Assembly: GCF_024679095.1 (NCBI RefSeq)
Contig: NW_026111622.1
Coordinates: 62,001 to 126,000, forward strand
Length of the DNA stretch: 64,000 nt
Direction: 5' to 3'
From: Eriocheir sinensis
Lineage: Eukaryota; Arthropoda; Malacostraca; Decapoda; Varunidae
Each line of letters opens with the position of its first letter. Within the stretch, counting starts at the first letter, position 1. Made by a program: the position numbers and the translations under genes. Below, one piece after another: positions 1 through 24,478 of this stretch. A model generated the notes under the pieces. That model searched no databases. It was not told where the DNA came from and saw only the letters and a list, made by a program, of their open reading frames with translations.

Positions 1-1490
1 TTTTTTTTATTTTGATACGAATTTACATTATTTTATGTGTATTTTGTATACATTTTTTTTATACGTATTTACTTCATTTGATGTGTATTTTATATATATA
101 TTTTTATAGAAATCTACGTTATTTTATGTGTATTCGTATATATATTTTGAAACAAATTTACATTGTTTTATATGTATTTTGCATATCTATTTTAATACAA
201 ATTTACCTTATTGTATGTGTTTTTCATATATTTATTTTAATACAAATTTAATTTTTTTATGTGTATTTTGGTATATATATTTTTATAAATAAAAAAAATG
301 CGTTATTATATGGGTATTTTGCCTCTTTATTTTCATACAAATTTACATTATTTTATTAATATTCTGTGTATTTATTTTGATACGATTTTATATTATTCTA
401 TTTGTGTTTTGTATATATTTTTTTTATACAAATTTACGTTATTTTAAGTGTATTTGTTTATATCTTTTAATTCAAATTTACATTATTTTATGTGTATTTT
501 GTATATGTATTTCAATACAAATTTACCTAATTTTATATGTATTTTGTATATTTATTTTCATACAAATTTAAAATATTTTTGTGTATTTTTATATATAGTT
601 TGATACAAATTTAGGTTATTTTATGTGTATGTTGTACATCTATTTTCATACAAATACAAATTCTTTTATTGGTAATTTGTTTATTTATTTTGACGAGAAT
701 TTACAGTATTTAATGTTTATTTTGTATATATATTTTTATACGTATTTACATCATTTCATGTGTATTTTGTATATATCCTTATTGTATGTGTATTTTGTAT
801 ATTTATTTCAATACAAATTTAAATATTTTATGTGTATTTTGGTATATATATTTTTATAAGAAATGCGCTATTTGATGGGAATTTTGCATCTTTATTTTCA
901 TACAAATTTACATTATTTTATTAATATTCGGTGTTTTTATTTTAATACGATTTTACATTATTCTATTTGTTTTTTGTATATATATTTTTTTATACATATT
1001 TACATTATTTAATGTGTATCTTGCATATATATTTCATACAAATTTATTATCCATTATTTATTTTCATACAAATACACATTCTTTTCATGATATTTTGTTT
1101 ATTTATTTTGACACGAATTTACATTACTTAATATGTATTTTGTATATATTTTTTATACGTATTTACATAATTTCATGTGTATTTTGTATATATATTTCTA
1201 TAGAAATCTACGTTATTTTATGTGTATTCGTATATATATATTGAAACAAATTTACACTGTTTTATTTGTATTTTGCGTTTTTTTTCAATAAAAATTTACC
1301 TTATTGTATGTGTGCATTTTGTATATTAATTTTAATACAAATTTAATTATTCTATGTGTATTTTTGTTTATGTATTTTTAAAAAACAATGTTTTATCTTA
1401 TGGGTATTTTGGATCTTTATTTTCATACAAATTTAAATTATTTTATTGATATTCTGTGTACTTATTTTGATACGATTTTACATTATTCTA
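1..1490 (+). repeat. 45-bp satellite block 1 (T-rich strand forward)
   Basis: Tandem array of a diverged 45-bp monomer. Its T-rich strand has a box like ATGTGTATTTTGTATATA, then a short TATATA core, then a box like CATACAAATTTACATTATTT. Measuring between equivalent TGTGTATT boxes gives steps of 44-46 bp. Variants come in a fixed order: M1 (ATGCGTTATTTTATGGG) is seen near 298, 863 and 1,388, spaced about 0.53-0.57 kb, which is the short 12-monomer form of the higher-order repeat. The block runs in from the window edge. The open frames here have a 15-residue period and no protein-like composition, so I call no gene. The block is repeated inverted at about 29,240-30,870. Confidence 0.9.
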
Positions 1491-2865
1491 TGTATAACAA
1501 AAATAAATACAGAATACACAAAAATAGATATGCAAAATACATATAAACAATGTAAATTTTTTTCAAAATATATATACGAATACATAAAATAAAATAATGT
1601 AAATTACTATCAAAATAAATAAACAAAATACCAATAAAAGAATGTGTATTTGTATAAATATATATATAAAAAAAACACATTAAATAATATAAATTTGTTT
1701 AAAACTATACAAAATACACATGAAATGATGTAAATACGTAAAAAAATATATATACAAAATACACATTAAATAATGTAAACTCGGATCAAAATAAATAAAC
1801 AAAATATCAATAAAAGAATATGTATTTGTATGAAAATAGATCTACAAAATATACATAAAATAACCTAAGTTTGTATCAAACTATATACAAAAATACACAA
1901 AAATATTTTAGATTTGTATGAAAATAAATATACAAAATACACATAAAATTAGGGAAATTTGTATTGAAATACATACACAAAATGCACATAAAATAATGTA
2001 AATTTGAATGAAAATACATAAACAAATACACTTAAAATAACGTAAATTTGTATAAAAAAATATGTACAAAACACAAATAGAATAATGTAAAATCGTATGA
2101 AAATGAATACACAGAATATTAATAAAATAATGTAAATTTGTATGAAAATAAAGAACCAAAATACCCATCAAATAACGCATTTTTTTTATTTATAAAAATA
2201 TATATACCAAAATACACATAAAAAAATTAAATTTGTATTAAAATAAATATACAAAAAACACATACAATAAAATAAATTTGTATTGAAATAGATATGCAAA
2301 ATACATATAAAACAATGTAAATATGTTTCAAAATATATATACGAATACACATAAAGTAACGTAGATTTCTATAAAAATATATATACAAAATACACATAAA
2401 ATGAAGTAAATACGTATAAAAAAATGTATACAAAGTACACATAAAATAATGTAAATTCGTATTAGAATAAATAGACAAAATACCAATAAAAAAATGTGTA
2501 TTTGTATAAATATAAATATACAAAATACACATAATATAACGTAAGTTTATATAAAACTATATAAAAAAATACACAGAAGTAATTAAATTTGTATGAAAAT
2601 ATATACAAAATACACATAAAATAAGCTAAATTTTAATTGAAATATATATACAAAATACATGAAATAAAGTAAATTTGTATCAAAATATTTATACAAATAC
2701 ACATATAATAACGTAAATTTGTATGAAAATATATAAACAAAATACATATTCAATAATGTAAATACGTATAAAAAAAATATGTACAAAATACACATATAAT
2801 CATGTAATTCGTATAAAAAAAATAAAAAAAATACCAATAAAATAATATAAATTTGTATGAGTAAA
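1491..2865 (-). repeat. 45-bp satellite block 2 (inverted)
   Basis: The same monomers read on the minus strand. The flip lies in CTATGTATAACAAAAATAAA near 1,488-1,500. The identical junction occurs in reverse at about 29,230-29,245. M1 (as AACGCATTTTTT) is near 2,178. From about 1,690 onward the block is a direct copy of 34,300-35,460. No gene seen. Confidence 0.88.
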
Positions 2866-8518
<5,653 letters not shown>

Positions 8519-9149
8519 TTGTATTTTGTATATACATTTCAATTCAAATTTAGCTTATTTTATGTGTATTTTGCATATTTTTTCAATACAAATTTACCTT
8601 ATTGTATATGCATTTTGTATATTAATTTTAATACAAATTTAATTTTGCTATGTGTATTTTTGTATATGTATTTTTATAAAAATATGCTTTATTTTATGGG
8701 TATTTTTAAACGTATTTACTTAATTTTATGTGTATTCGTATATATATTTTGAAACAAATTTACATTGTTTTATATGTATTTTTGCATATCTCTTTCAATA
8801 CAAGTTTACCTTATTGTATGTGCATTTTGTATATTTATTTCAATGGAAATTTAAATGTTTTATGTGTATTTTGGTATATATATTTTTATAAGAATTGAGC
8901 TATTTTATGGGAATTTTGCATCTTTATTTTCATACAAATTTACATTATTTTATTAATATTCGGTGTATTTATTTTGATACGATGTTACATTATTCTATTT
9001 GTTTTTTGTATATACTTTTTTATACATATTTTTATTATTTAATGTGTATCTTGCATATATATTTTATACAAATTTATTATCTATTATATAATTTCATACA
9101 AATACACATTCTTTTCATGATATTTTGTTTATTTATTTTGACACGAATA
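8519..9149 (+). repeat. 45-bp satellite block 5
   Basis: Forward block entered through the junction ACATAAAATATTGTATTTTG (near 8,510-8,530), which recurs at about 39,525 and 52,818. An M1 variant is near 8,894. Beyond about 8,570 it no longer matches the 39.5-kb copy and instead resembles 3.9-4.2 kb. No gene seen. Confidence 0.85.
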
Positions 9150-9188
9150 GAGTAAATTTCTATGAAAATATACATACAAAATACATAT
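9150..9188 (-). repeat. Very short inverted satellite block 6
   Basis: Less than one monomer (AGAGTAAATTTCTATGAAAA and what follows) in minus orientation between two forward blocks. The same phrase occurs in a long minus block at about 19,118 and again at 10,364, so this is a scrap left by two closely spaced switches. Confidence 0.65.
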
Positions 9189-14957
<5,769 letters not shown>

Positions 14958-15727
14958 TTTACGTTATTATATGTATTTTTATAAATATTTTGATACAAAT
15001 CTACATTATTTTATGTATTTTGTATATTCATTTCAATTCAAATTTAGCTTATTTTATCTGTATTTTTTATATCTATTTTCATACGAATTTAATTACTTCT
15101 GTGTATTTTTGTATATAGTTTTATACAAATTTACGTTATTTTATGTGTATTTTGTATATTTATATTTATACAAATACACATTCTTTTATTGGTATTTTGT
15201 TTATTTATTTTGATACGAATTTACATTATTTTATGTGTATTTTGTATACATTTTCTTATACGTATTTACTTCATTTTATGTGTATTCGTATATATATTTT
15301 GAAACAAATTTACATTGTTTTATATGTATTTTCCATATCTATTTCAATACAGATTTACCTTATTGTATGTGTATTTTGTATATTTATTTCAATTCAAACT
15401 AATTTTTTCATGTGTATTTTGGTATATATATTTTTATAAAAAATGCGTTATTTAATGGGTATTTTGCATCTTTATTTTCATACAAATTTACCTTGTTTTA
15501 TTAATATTCTGTGTATTTATTTTGATACGATTTTACATTATTCTATTTGTGTTTTGTATATATTTTTTTATACATATTTACATTATTTAATGTGTATTTT
15601 GTATATTTTAAAACAAATTTACGTTATTTTATGCGAATCTGTTAAAATATTTTGATACAAATTTACATTATTTTATGTATTTTGTATATATATTTCAATA
15701 CAAATTTAGTTTATCTATTTTCATTCG
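14958..15727 (+). repeat. 45-bp satellite block 10
   Basis: Forward M13-M16 monomers, then M1 near 15,443. It ends at the recurrent junction CTATTTTCATTCGTATCAAA (15,715-15,734). From about 15,300 this is the start of the first copy of the 6.89-kb tandem duplication. No gene seen. Confidence 0.87.
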
Positions 15728-16704
15728 TATCAAAATTAATAAACAAAATAGCAATAAAATAATGTAAATTTGTATGAGAAAACATATACAAATACACATA
15801 AAATAACGGAAATTTCTAAAAAAATATATGTACAAAAATGCGAATAAAATAAAGTAAATTTGCATAAAAATATATATACAAAACACACATGAAATAATGT
15901 AAATGCGTACATAAAATAACCTAAATTTGTATAAAACTATATACAAAAATACACAAAAATATATATACAAAAAACAAATAGAATAATGTAAAATTGTATA
16001 AAAATAAATACACCGAATATTAATAAAATAATGTAAATTTGTATGAAAATAGAGATGCAAAATTCCCATCAAATAGCGCATTTCTTATAAAAATATATAT
16101 ACCAAAATACACATAAAATATTTGAATTTGTATTCAAATAAATATACAAAATGCACATACAATAAGGTAAACTTCTATTGAAAGAGATATGCAAAAATAC
16201 ATATAAAACAATGTAAATTTGTTTCAAAATATATATACGAATACACATAAAATAACGTAGATTTCTATAAAAATATATATACAAAATACACATAAAATTA
16301 AGTAAATAAGTATAAAAAAATGTAAACAAAATACACATAAAATAATGTAAATTCGAAACAAAATAAATAAACAAAATACCAATAAAAAATGTGGATTTGT
16401 ATAAATATAAATGTACAAAATACACATACAAATAAACATAAAATAAGGAAAATTTGTAATGAAATATATGTACAAAATACACATAAAATAATGTAAATTT
16501 ATATGAAAATATATATACAAATACACATAAAATACCATGAATTTGTATAAAATTATATATTTAAAATAAATATTAAATCATGTAAATGCGTATGAAAATA
16601 TATACAAAGTACATATAAAATAATGTAAATTCGTATCAATATAAATTAACAAAATACCAATAAAATAATATATATTTGAATGAAAAAAGATTTTCAAAAT
16701 ACAC
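15728..16704 (-). repeat. 45-bp satellite block 11
   Basis: Minus block with M1 near 16,078. It carries an unusual run around 16,400-16,450 (ATACACATACAAATAAACAT) that also occurs at 23,320, 36,150 (reversed), 40,915, 51,020 and 54,300. It ends at ATACACTATTTTATTAATAT near 16,702. No gene seen. Confidence 0.86.
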
Positions 16705-17580
16705 TATTTTATTAATATTCTCTGTATTTATTTTAATACGATTTTACATTATTCTATTTGTGTTTTGTATATATTTTTTTATACATATTTACATTATTTA
16801 ATGTGTATTTTGTATATATATTTCATACAATTTTACGTTATTTTAAGTGTATTTGTTTATATATTTTCTTTCAAACTTACATTATTTTAAGTGTATTTTG
16901 TATATGTATTTCAATACAAATTTGCTTAATTTTATGTGTATTTTACATATCTTTTTTCAAACAAATTTAAATAATTTTTGTGTGTTTTTGTATATATTTT
17001 TATACAAATTTTAGTCAAATATACATTCTTTTATTGGAATTTTATCTATTTATTCTGATACGAATTTACTTTATTTTATGTGTATTTTGTATATATATTT
17101 TTCTACGTATTTACATTATTTTATGTGTATTTTGTATATATATTTTCATAAAAAATTACTTTATTTTATTGTGTGTATTCGTATATAATTTGATGCAAAT
17201 TTTATACAAATTCATGTTATTTTATGTGTATTTGTATATATATTTTCATAAAAATCTACATTATTTTAGGTGCATTTTTACATATATTTCATTACAAATT
17301 TACCTTATTTTATGTTTATTTTTAATATTTATTTTCTTCAATTTTAAATTATTTTATGTGTATATATGTATTTGTATTTAGGTTATTTTATGTGTATTTT
17401 CTATATATATTTTCATCAAAAATTACATTATTTTATTGGTATTTTGTTAGTTTAATTCGATACGAATATAAATTATTTCATAGGTATTTTGTATACATAT
17501 TTTTATACGCATTTACATTATTTAATGTGTGTTTTGTATATTTATTTTTATGCAAATCTACTTTATTTTATGTGTATTTG
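16705..17580 (+). repeat. 45-bp satellite block 12
   Basis: Forward block, paralogue of 23,607-24,478. Compared with that copy it lacks about one monomer near 17,015-17,020 but is otherwise the better-preserved version. It ends near 17,575 in TGTGTATTTGTATAAATATG, a phrase readable as either orientation. No gene seen. Confidence 0.85.
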
Positions 17581-20500
17581 TATAAATATGAATATACAAA
17601 ATGCACATAAAATGAGGTAAATTTATGTAAAACAATATATAAAGATACACAAAAGTAATTAAATTTGTATGAAAATAGATATACAAAATACACACAAAAT
17701 AAGATTAATTTGAATTGAAATATATGTACAAAATACATAAAATAAAGTAAATTTGTATCAAAATATTTTACAAATACACATATAATTACGAAAATTTTAT
17801 ATAAAAATATATAAACAAAATACACATTAAATAATGTAATTACGTATACAAAAATATATACAAAATACATATATAATCATGTAATTCGTATCAAAATAAA
17901 TAAACAAAATACCAATAAAATAATGTAAATTTTTATGAGAAAACATATACAAAATACACATAAAATAAATAAATTTCTATAAAAATATATGTTCAAAAAT
18001 GGACATAAAATAAATTTGCATTAAAAAATATATACAAAACACACATTACATAATGTAAATGACTATAAACATATGTATACAAAATACCTATGAAAAAATC
18101 TTAACTCGTATCGAGTTAAATAAAAAAAATACAAATAAAATAATGTAATTTTTGATGAAAATATATATAGAAAATACACAAAATTACGTAAATTCAAATA
18201 CAAATATACACATAAAATAATTTAAAATTGAATGAAATAAATATACAAAATAATCATAAAATAAGGTAAATTTGTAATGAAAAATATGTAAAAATACCCG
18301 TAAAATGGTAAAATTTGTATGAAAAAATATATACAAATACACAAAAAATAACATGAATTTGTATAAAAATTTTATCAAAATAAATAGGAATACACACAAT
18401 AAAATAATGTAAATTTTTTTAAAAATATATGTACAAAATACACATAAAATAATGTAAATACGTAGAAAAATATATATACAAAATACACATAAAATAATGT
18501 AAACTTGTATCAATATAAATAAACAAAATTATAATAAAAGATTGTATATTTGTAGGAAAATATATATACAAAATACAAATAAAATAACTAAAATTTGTAT
18601 AAAAATAAATACAAAAATACACAAAAATAATTTAAATTTGTTTGAAAATAGATATGCAAAATACACATAAAGTTAGGCAAATTTGTATTGAAATACATAT
18701 ACAAAATACACATAAAATAATGTAAATTTGTATGAAAATATATAAACAAATACACATAAAATAACGTAAATTTGGATAAAATATATATACAAAATATACA
18801 TTAAATAATGTAAATATGTATAAAAATAGTTATACAAAATACACATAGAATAATGTTAAATCGTATCAAAATAAATAAACAGAATATCAATAAAATAATT
18901 TAAATTTGTATAAAAACAAAGATGCAAAATACCCATATAATAACGGATATATGCATAAAAATATATATACAAAAATACACATGAAATAATTAAATTTGTA
19001 TTGAAATAAATATACAAAATGCATATACAATAAAGTAAATTTGTATTGAAATACATATGCAAAATACACATCAATAATGTAAATTTGTATCAAAATATAT
19101 ATACGAATACACATAAAATAGAGTAAATTTCTATGAAAATATACATACAAAATACATATAAAATGATGTAAATAGTATAAAAATATATATACCAAATACA
19201 CCTAAAAAAATGTAAATTCGTATCAAAATAACCAAACAAAATTCCGTTAAAGAACATATATTTGTATGAAAATAAATATACAAAATACACAAAAAACGAA
19301 AATAATTTCAATTTTTATGAAAATTATATAATTAGTTAAATTTGTACAAATTTGTACATGTACAAAATTCACATAAAATAATGAAAATTTGTATGAAATG
19401 AAAACAAATACACATAAAATAACGTACATTTGTATTAAATATATATACAAAATATACATAGAAAATAATGTTAAATCGTATCAAAATAAATACACAAAAT
19501 ATCAATAAAATAATGTAAATTTGTATGAAAATAAAGATGCAAAATACCAATAAAATAAAGCATATTTTTATAAAAATACATATACATAAATACACTTTCA
19601 ATAATTAGATTTGTAGTAAAATTAATATACAAAATGCACATACAATGAGGTAAATTTTTATTTAAAAAATATGCAAAATACACATAAAACAATGTAAATT
19701 TGTTTCAAAATATATATACGAATACACATAAAATATCGCAGATTTCTATAGAAATATATATACAAAATACACTTGAGATGCTGTAAATACGTATAAAAAT
19801 ATATATACAAAATAGACATTAAATAATGTTAATTCGTGTCAAAATAAATAAACAAAATATCAATAAAAGAATTTGTACTTGTATGAAAATAGATATACAA
19901 AATACACATAAAATAACGTAAATTTGTATAAAACTATATACAAAAATACACAAAAATAATTTAAATTTGTTTGAAAATAAGTATACAAAATACACAAAAA
20001 ATTAGGTAAATTTGTATTGAAATACATTTACAAAATACACATAAAATAATGTAAATTTGAATGAAAATATATAAACAAATACACTTAAAATAACGTAAAT
20101 TTGTATAAAATATATATACAAAATACACATTAAGTAATGTAAATATGTAGAAAAAATATATACAAAACCCAAATAGAATAATGTAAAATCGTAACAAAAT
20201 AAATACACAGAATATTAATAAAATAATGTAAATTTGTATGAAAATAAAGGAGCAAAATATCCATAAAATAACGCATTTTTTTTAATATATATACCAAAAG
20301 ACATAAAAAATTAAAATTTGTATTAAAATAAATACACAAAATGCACATACAATAAGGTAAATTTATATTGATATGCAAAATATATGTTAAAGAACATATA
20401 TTTGTATGAAAATAAATATACAAAATACACAAAAAACGAAAATAATTTCAATTTTTATGAAAATTATATAATTAGTTAAATTTGTACAAATTTGTACATG

Positions 20501-21753
20501 TACAAAATTCACATAAAATAATGAAAATTTGTATGAAATGAAAACAAATACACATAAAATAACGTACATTTGTATTAAATATATATACAAAATACACATA
20601 GAAAATAATGTAAAATCGTATCAAAATAAATACACAAAATATCAATAAAATAATGTAAATTTGTATGAAAATAAAGATGCAAAATATCATTAAAATAAAG
20701 CATATTTTTATAAAAATACATATACATAAATACACTTTCAATAATTAGATTTGTAGTAAAATTAATATACAAAATGCACATACATTTTGTTTCGAAATAT
20801 ATATACGAATTCACATAAAATAACGTAGATTTCTATAAAAATATATATACAAAATACACATAAAATGAGGTAAATACGTATAAAAAAATGTACACAAAAT
20901 ACACATAAAATAATGTAAATTTCTATGAGAAAACATATACAAAATACATATAAAATAACGCTAGTTTCTTTAAAAATATATGTACAAAAATGCACATCAA
21001 ATAAAGTAAATTTGCATCAAAATATATATACAAAACACACATTAAATAATGTAAATGCGTATAAAAAAATGTATAAAAAATACCTTTGAAATAATCTAAA
21101 TTCGTATCGAATTAAATTAACAAAATACCAATAAAATAATGTGAAAATGTATATAGAAAATACAAATAAAATAACCTAAATACAAATACAAATATACACA
21201 TAAAATAATCTAAAATTGCATGAAATGAATATATGAAACAAACATAAAATAAGGTAAATTTGTAATGAAATATATGTAAAAATACACATAAAATAATTTA
21301 AATTTGTATGAAAATATGTATTCAAATACACATAAAATAACATGAATTTGTATAAAATTTGTATCAAAATATATACGAGAGCACACAATAAAATAACGTA
21401 AATTTTTATGAAAATATATATCCAAAATACACATAAAATAATGTAAATACGTAGAAACATATATATATATATACAAAATACACATAAAGTAATGGAAATT
21501 CGTATCAAAATAAATAAACAAAATTGCAATAATAGAATGTATATATGTAGGAAAATATATATACAAAATACAAATAAAATAACTAAAATTTGTATAAAAA
21601 TTTATACAAAAATACGCAAAAATAATTTAAATTTGTTTGAAAATAGATAGGCAAAATACACATAAAATTAGGCAAATTTGGATTGAAATACATATACAAA
21701 ACACTCATAAAATAATGTAAATCTATATGAAAATATATAAACAATGTATTTAA
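17581..21753 (-). repeat. 45-bp satellite block 13
   Basis: About 4.2 kb in one orientation with M1-type monomers near 18,953, 19,565, 20,270 and 20,705. It contains two copies of an approximately 390-bp segment at about 19,246 and 20,386 that carry a 16-bp palindrome. Its last 100-200 bp form the left arm of a hairpin. No gene seen. Confidence 0.88.
19246..20785 (-). repeat. Approximately 390-bp segment repeated at 1.14-kb spacing, with a 16-bp palindrome
   Basis: 19,246-19,640 recurs at 20,386-20,780. The pair is copied again at 26,137 and 27,276 by the 6.89-kb duplication. Each has the perfect palindrome TTTGTACATGTACAAA (19,351-19,366; 20,491-20,506; 26,242-26,257; 27,381-27,396), preceded by a second short one, TTTGTACAAA. 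I see no gene or known site attached to it. Confidence 0.88.
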
Positions 21754-21917
21754 ATACATTTACAAAATACACATCAAATAGTGTAAATTTGAATTAAAAT
21801 ATATTATTATTATATATTAAATACATTGTTTATATATTTTCATATAGATTTACATTATTTTATGAGTGTTTTGTATATGTATTTCAATCCAAATTTGCCT
21901 AATTTTATGTGTATTTT
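21653..21917. repeat. Palindrome 1: about 101-bp perfect arms, 63-bp spacer
   Basis: Left arm 21,653-21,753 and right arm 21,817-21,917 are reverse complements base for base. The pairing continues outward for roughly another 90 bp with scattered mismatches, starting at 21,918. The spacer is 21,754-21,816 and includes ATATATTATTATTATATATT. The satellite changes orientation here. It is the paralogue of palindrome 2. Confidence 0.9.
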
Positions 21918-22094
21918 TCATATCCATTTTCAGACAAATTTAAATTATATTTGTGTATTTTTGTATAAATTTTTATTGAAATTTTAGTTATTATTTCTAT
22001 TTTGTATATATATTTTCCTATAAATATACACTTTTTTATTGGAATTTTGTTTATTTATTTTGATACGAATTTACATTATTTTATGTGTATTTTG

Positions 22095-22099
<5 letters not shown>
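21817..22099 (+). repeat. 45-bp satellite block 14, part 1
   Basis: Forward block beginning with the right arm of palindrome 1. It reaches an M11 monomer (TGTGTATTTTGTATA) where a (TA)n tract starts. No gene seen. Confidence 0.85.

Positions 22100-22189
<90 letters not shown>
22100..22189. repeat. (TA)n microsatellite between M11 and M13 cores
   Basis: About 90 bp of uninterrupted TA. The left flank is the front half of M11 and the right flank (TTTTGAAACAAATTTACATT) is the back half of M13. The tract has therefore taken the place of about one monomer. The other copy of the duplication, at 15,240-15,301, has no microsatellite here. Confidence 0.95.
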
Positions 22190-22193
<4 letters not shown>

Positions 22194-22630
22194 AAACAAA
22201 TTTACATTGTTTTATATGTATTTTGCATATCTATTTCAATACAGATTTACCTTATTTTATGTGTATTTTGTATATTTATTTCAATTCAAACTAATTTTTT
22301 CATGTGTATTTTGGTATATATATTTTTATAAAAATGCGTTATTTAAATATTTTGCATCTTTATTTTCATACAAATTTACCTTGTTTTATTAATATTCTGT
22401 GTATTTATTTTGATACGATTTTACATTATTCTATTTGTTTTGTATATTTTTTATACATATTTACATTATTTAATGTGTATTTTGTATATTTTAAAACAAA
22501 TTTACGTTATTTTATGCGAATCTGTTAACATATTTTGATACAAATTTACATTATTTTATGTATTTTGTATATATATTTCAATACAAATTTAGTTTATTTT
22601 ATGCATATTTTGTATATCTATTTTCATTCG
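22190..22630 (+). repeat. 45-bp satellite block 14, part 2
   Basis: M13-M16, then M1 near 22,334 and M2-M4. Near base-for-base copy of 15,299-15,727 with small deletions. It ends at CTATTTTCATTCGTATCAAA (22,618-22,637). No gene seen. Confidence 0.86.
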
Positions 22631-23606
22631 TATCAAAATTAATAAACAAAATAGCAATAAAATTATGTAAATTTGTATGAGAAAACATATACAAATACAC
22701 ATAAAATAACGGAAATTTCTAAAAAAATATATGTACAAAAATGCGAATAAAATAAACTAAATTTGCATAAAAATATATATACAAAACACACATTAAATAA
22801 TGTAAATGCGTACATAAAATAAACTAAATTTGTATAAAACTATATACAAAAATACACAAAAATATATATACAAAAAACAAATAGAATAATGTAAAATTGT
22901 ATAAAAATAAATACACCGAATATTAATAAAATAATGTAAATTTGTATGAAAATAGAGATGCAAAATTCAAATAAAATAGCGCATTGCTTATATACATATA
23001 TATACCAAAATACACATAAAATATTTAAATTTGTATTCAAATAAATATACAAAATGCACATACAATAAGGTAAACTTCTATTGAAAGAGATATGCAAAAA
23101 TACATATAAAACAATGTAAATTTGTTTCAAAATATATATACGAATACACATAAAATAACGTAGATGTCTATAAAATATATATACAAAATACATAAAATTA
23201 AGTAAATAGGTATAAAAAAATGTAAACAAAATACACATAAAATAATGTAAATTCGAAACAAAATAAATAAACAAAATACCAATAAAAAATGTGGATTTGT
23301 ATAAATATAAATGTACAAAATACACATACAAATAAACATAAAATAAGGAAAACTTGTAATGAAATATATGTACAAAATACACATAAAATAATGTAAATTT
23401 ATATGAAAATATATATACAAATACACATAAAATACCATGAATTTGTATAAAATTATATATTTAAAATAAATATTAAATAATGTAAATGCGTATAAAAATA
23501 TATATACAAAGTACATATAAAATAATGTAAATTCGTATCAATATAAATTAACAAAATACCAATAAAATAATATATATTTGAATGAAAATAGATTTTCAAA
23601 ATACAC
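22631..23606 (-). repeat. 45-bp satellite block 15
   Basis: Second copy of block 11 (15,728-16,704), offset 6,892-6,902 bp. M1 is near 22,982. No gene seen. Confidence 0.86.
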
Positions 23607-24478
23607 TATTTTATTAATATTCTGTATTTATTTGATACGATTTTACATTATTCTATTTGTGTTTTGTATATATTTTTATATATATTATTTTATTATTTAG
23701 TATTTTGTATATATTTGATACAATTACGTTATTTTATGTATTTGTTTATATATTTTTTTCAAACTTACATTATTTTAAGTGTATTTTGTATATGTATTCA
23801 CAAATTTGTTTAATTTTATGTATATTTACATATATTTTCAAACAAATTTAAATAATTTTTGTGTGTTTTGTATATATTTTATACAAATTTTAGTTATTTT
23901 ATTTGTATTTTATATATATTTTCCTACAAATATACATTCTTTTATTGGAATTTATATATTTATTCTGATATGAATTTACTTTATTTTATGTATTTGTATA
24001 TATATTTTTCTACATTTACATTATTTTATGTGTATTTTGTATATATTTTCATAAAATTACTTTATTTTATTGTGTGTATTCGTATATAATTTGATGCAAA
24101 TTTTATACAAATTCATGTTATTTTATGTGTATTTGTATATATATTTTCATTAAAATCTACATTATTTTAGTGCATTTTACATATATTTCATTACAAATTT
24201 ACCTTATTTTATGTTTATTTTAATATTTATTTTCTTCAATTTTAAATTATTTTGTGTATATATGTATTTGTATTTAGGTTATTTTATGTGTATTTTCTAT
24301 ATATATTTTCATCAAAATTACATTATTTTATTGGTATTTTGTTAGTTTAATTCGATACGAATATAAATTATTTCATAGGTATTTTGTATACATATTTTAT
24401 ACGCATTTACATTATTTAATGTGTGTTTTGTATATTTATTTTATGCAATCTACTTTATTTTATGTGTATTTGTATAAA
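23607..24478 (+). repeat. 45-bp satellite block 16, deletion-rich
   Basis: Second copy of block 12, but with many 1-6 base losses concentrated in T runs and TA steps. For example, TATTTAGTATTTTG stands where the other copy has TATTTAATGTGTATTTTG, and GTATTCACAAATTTG stands for GTATTTCAATACAAATTTG. The neighbouring blocks are nearly identical to their paralogues, so the excess is local. It may be an unpolished stretch of assembly. No gene seen. Confidence 0.84.
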
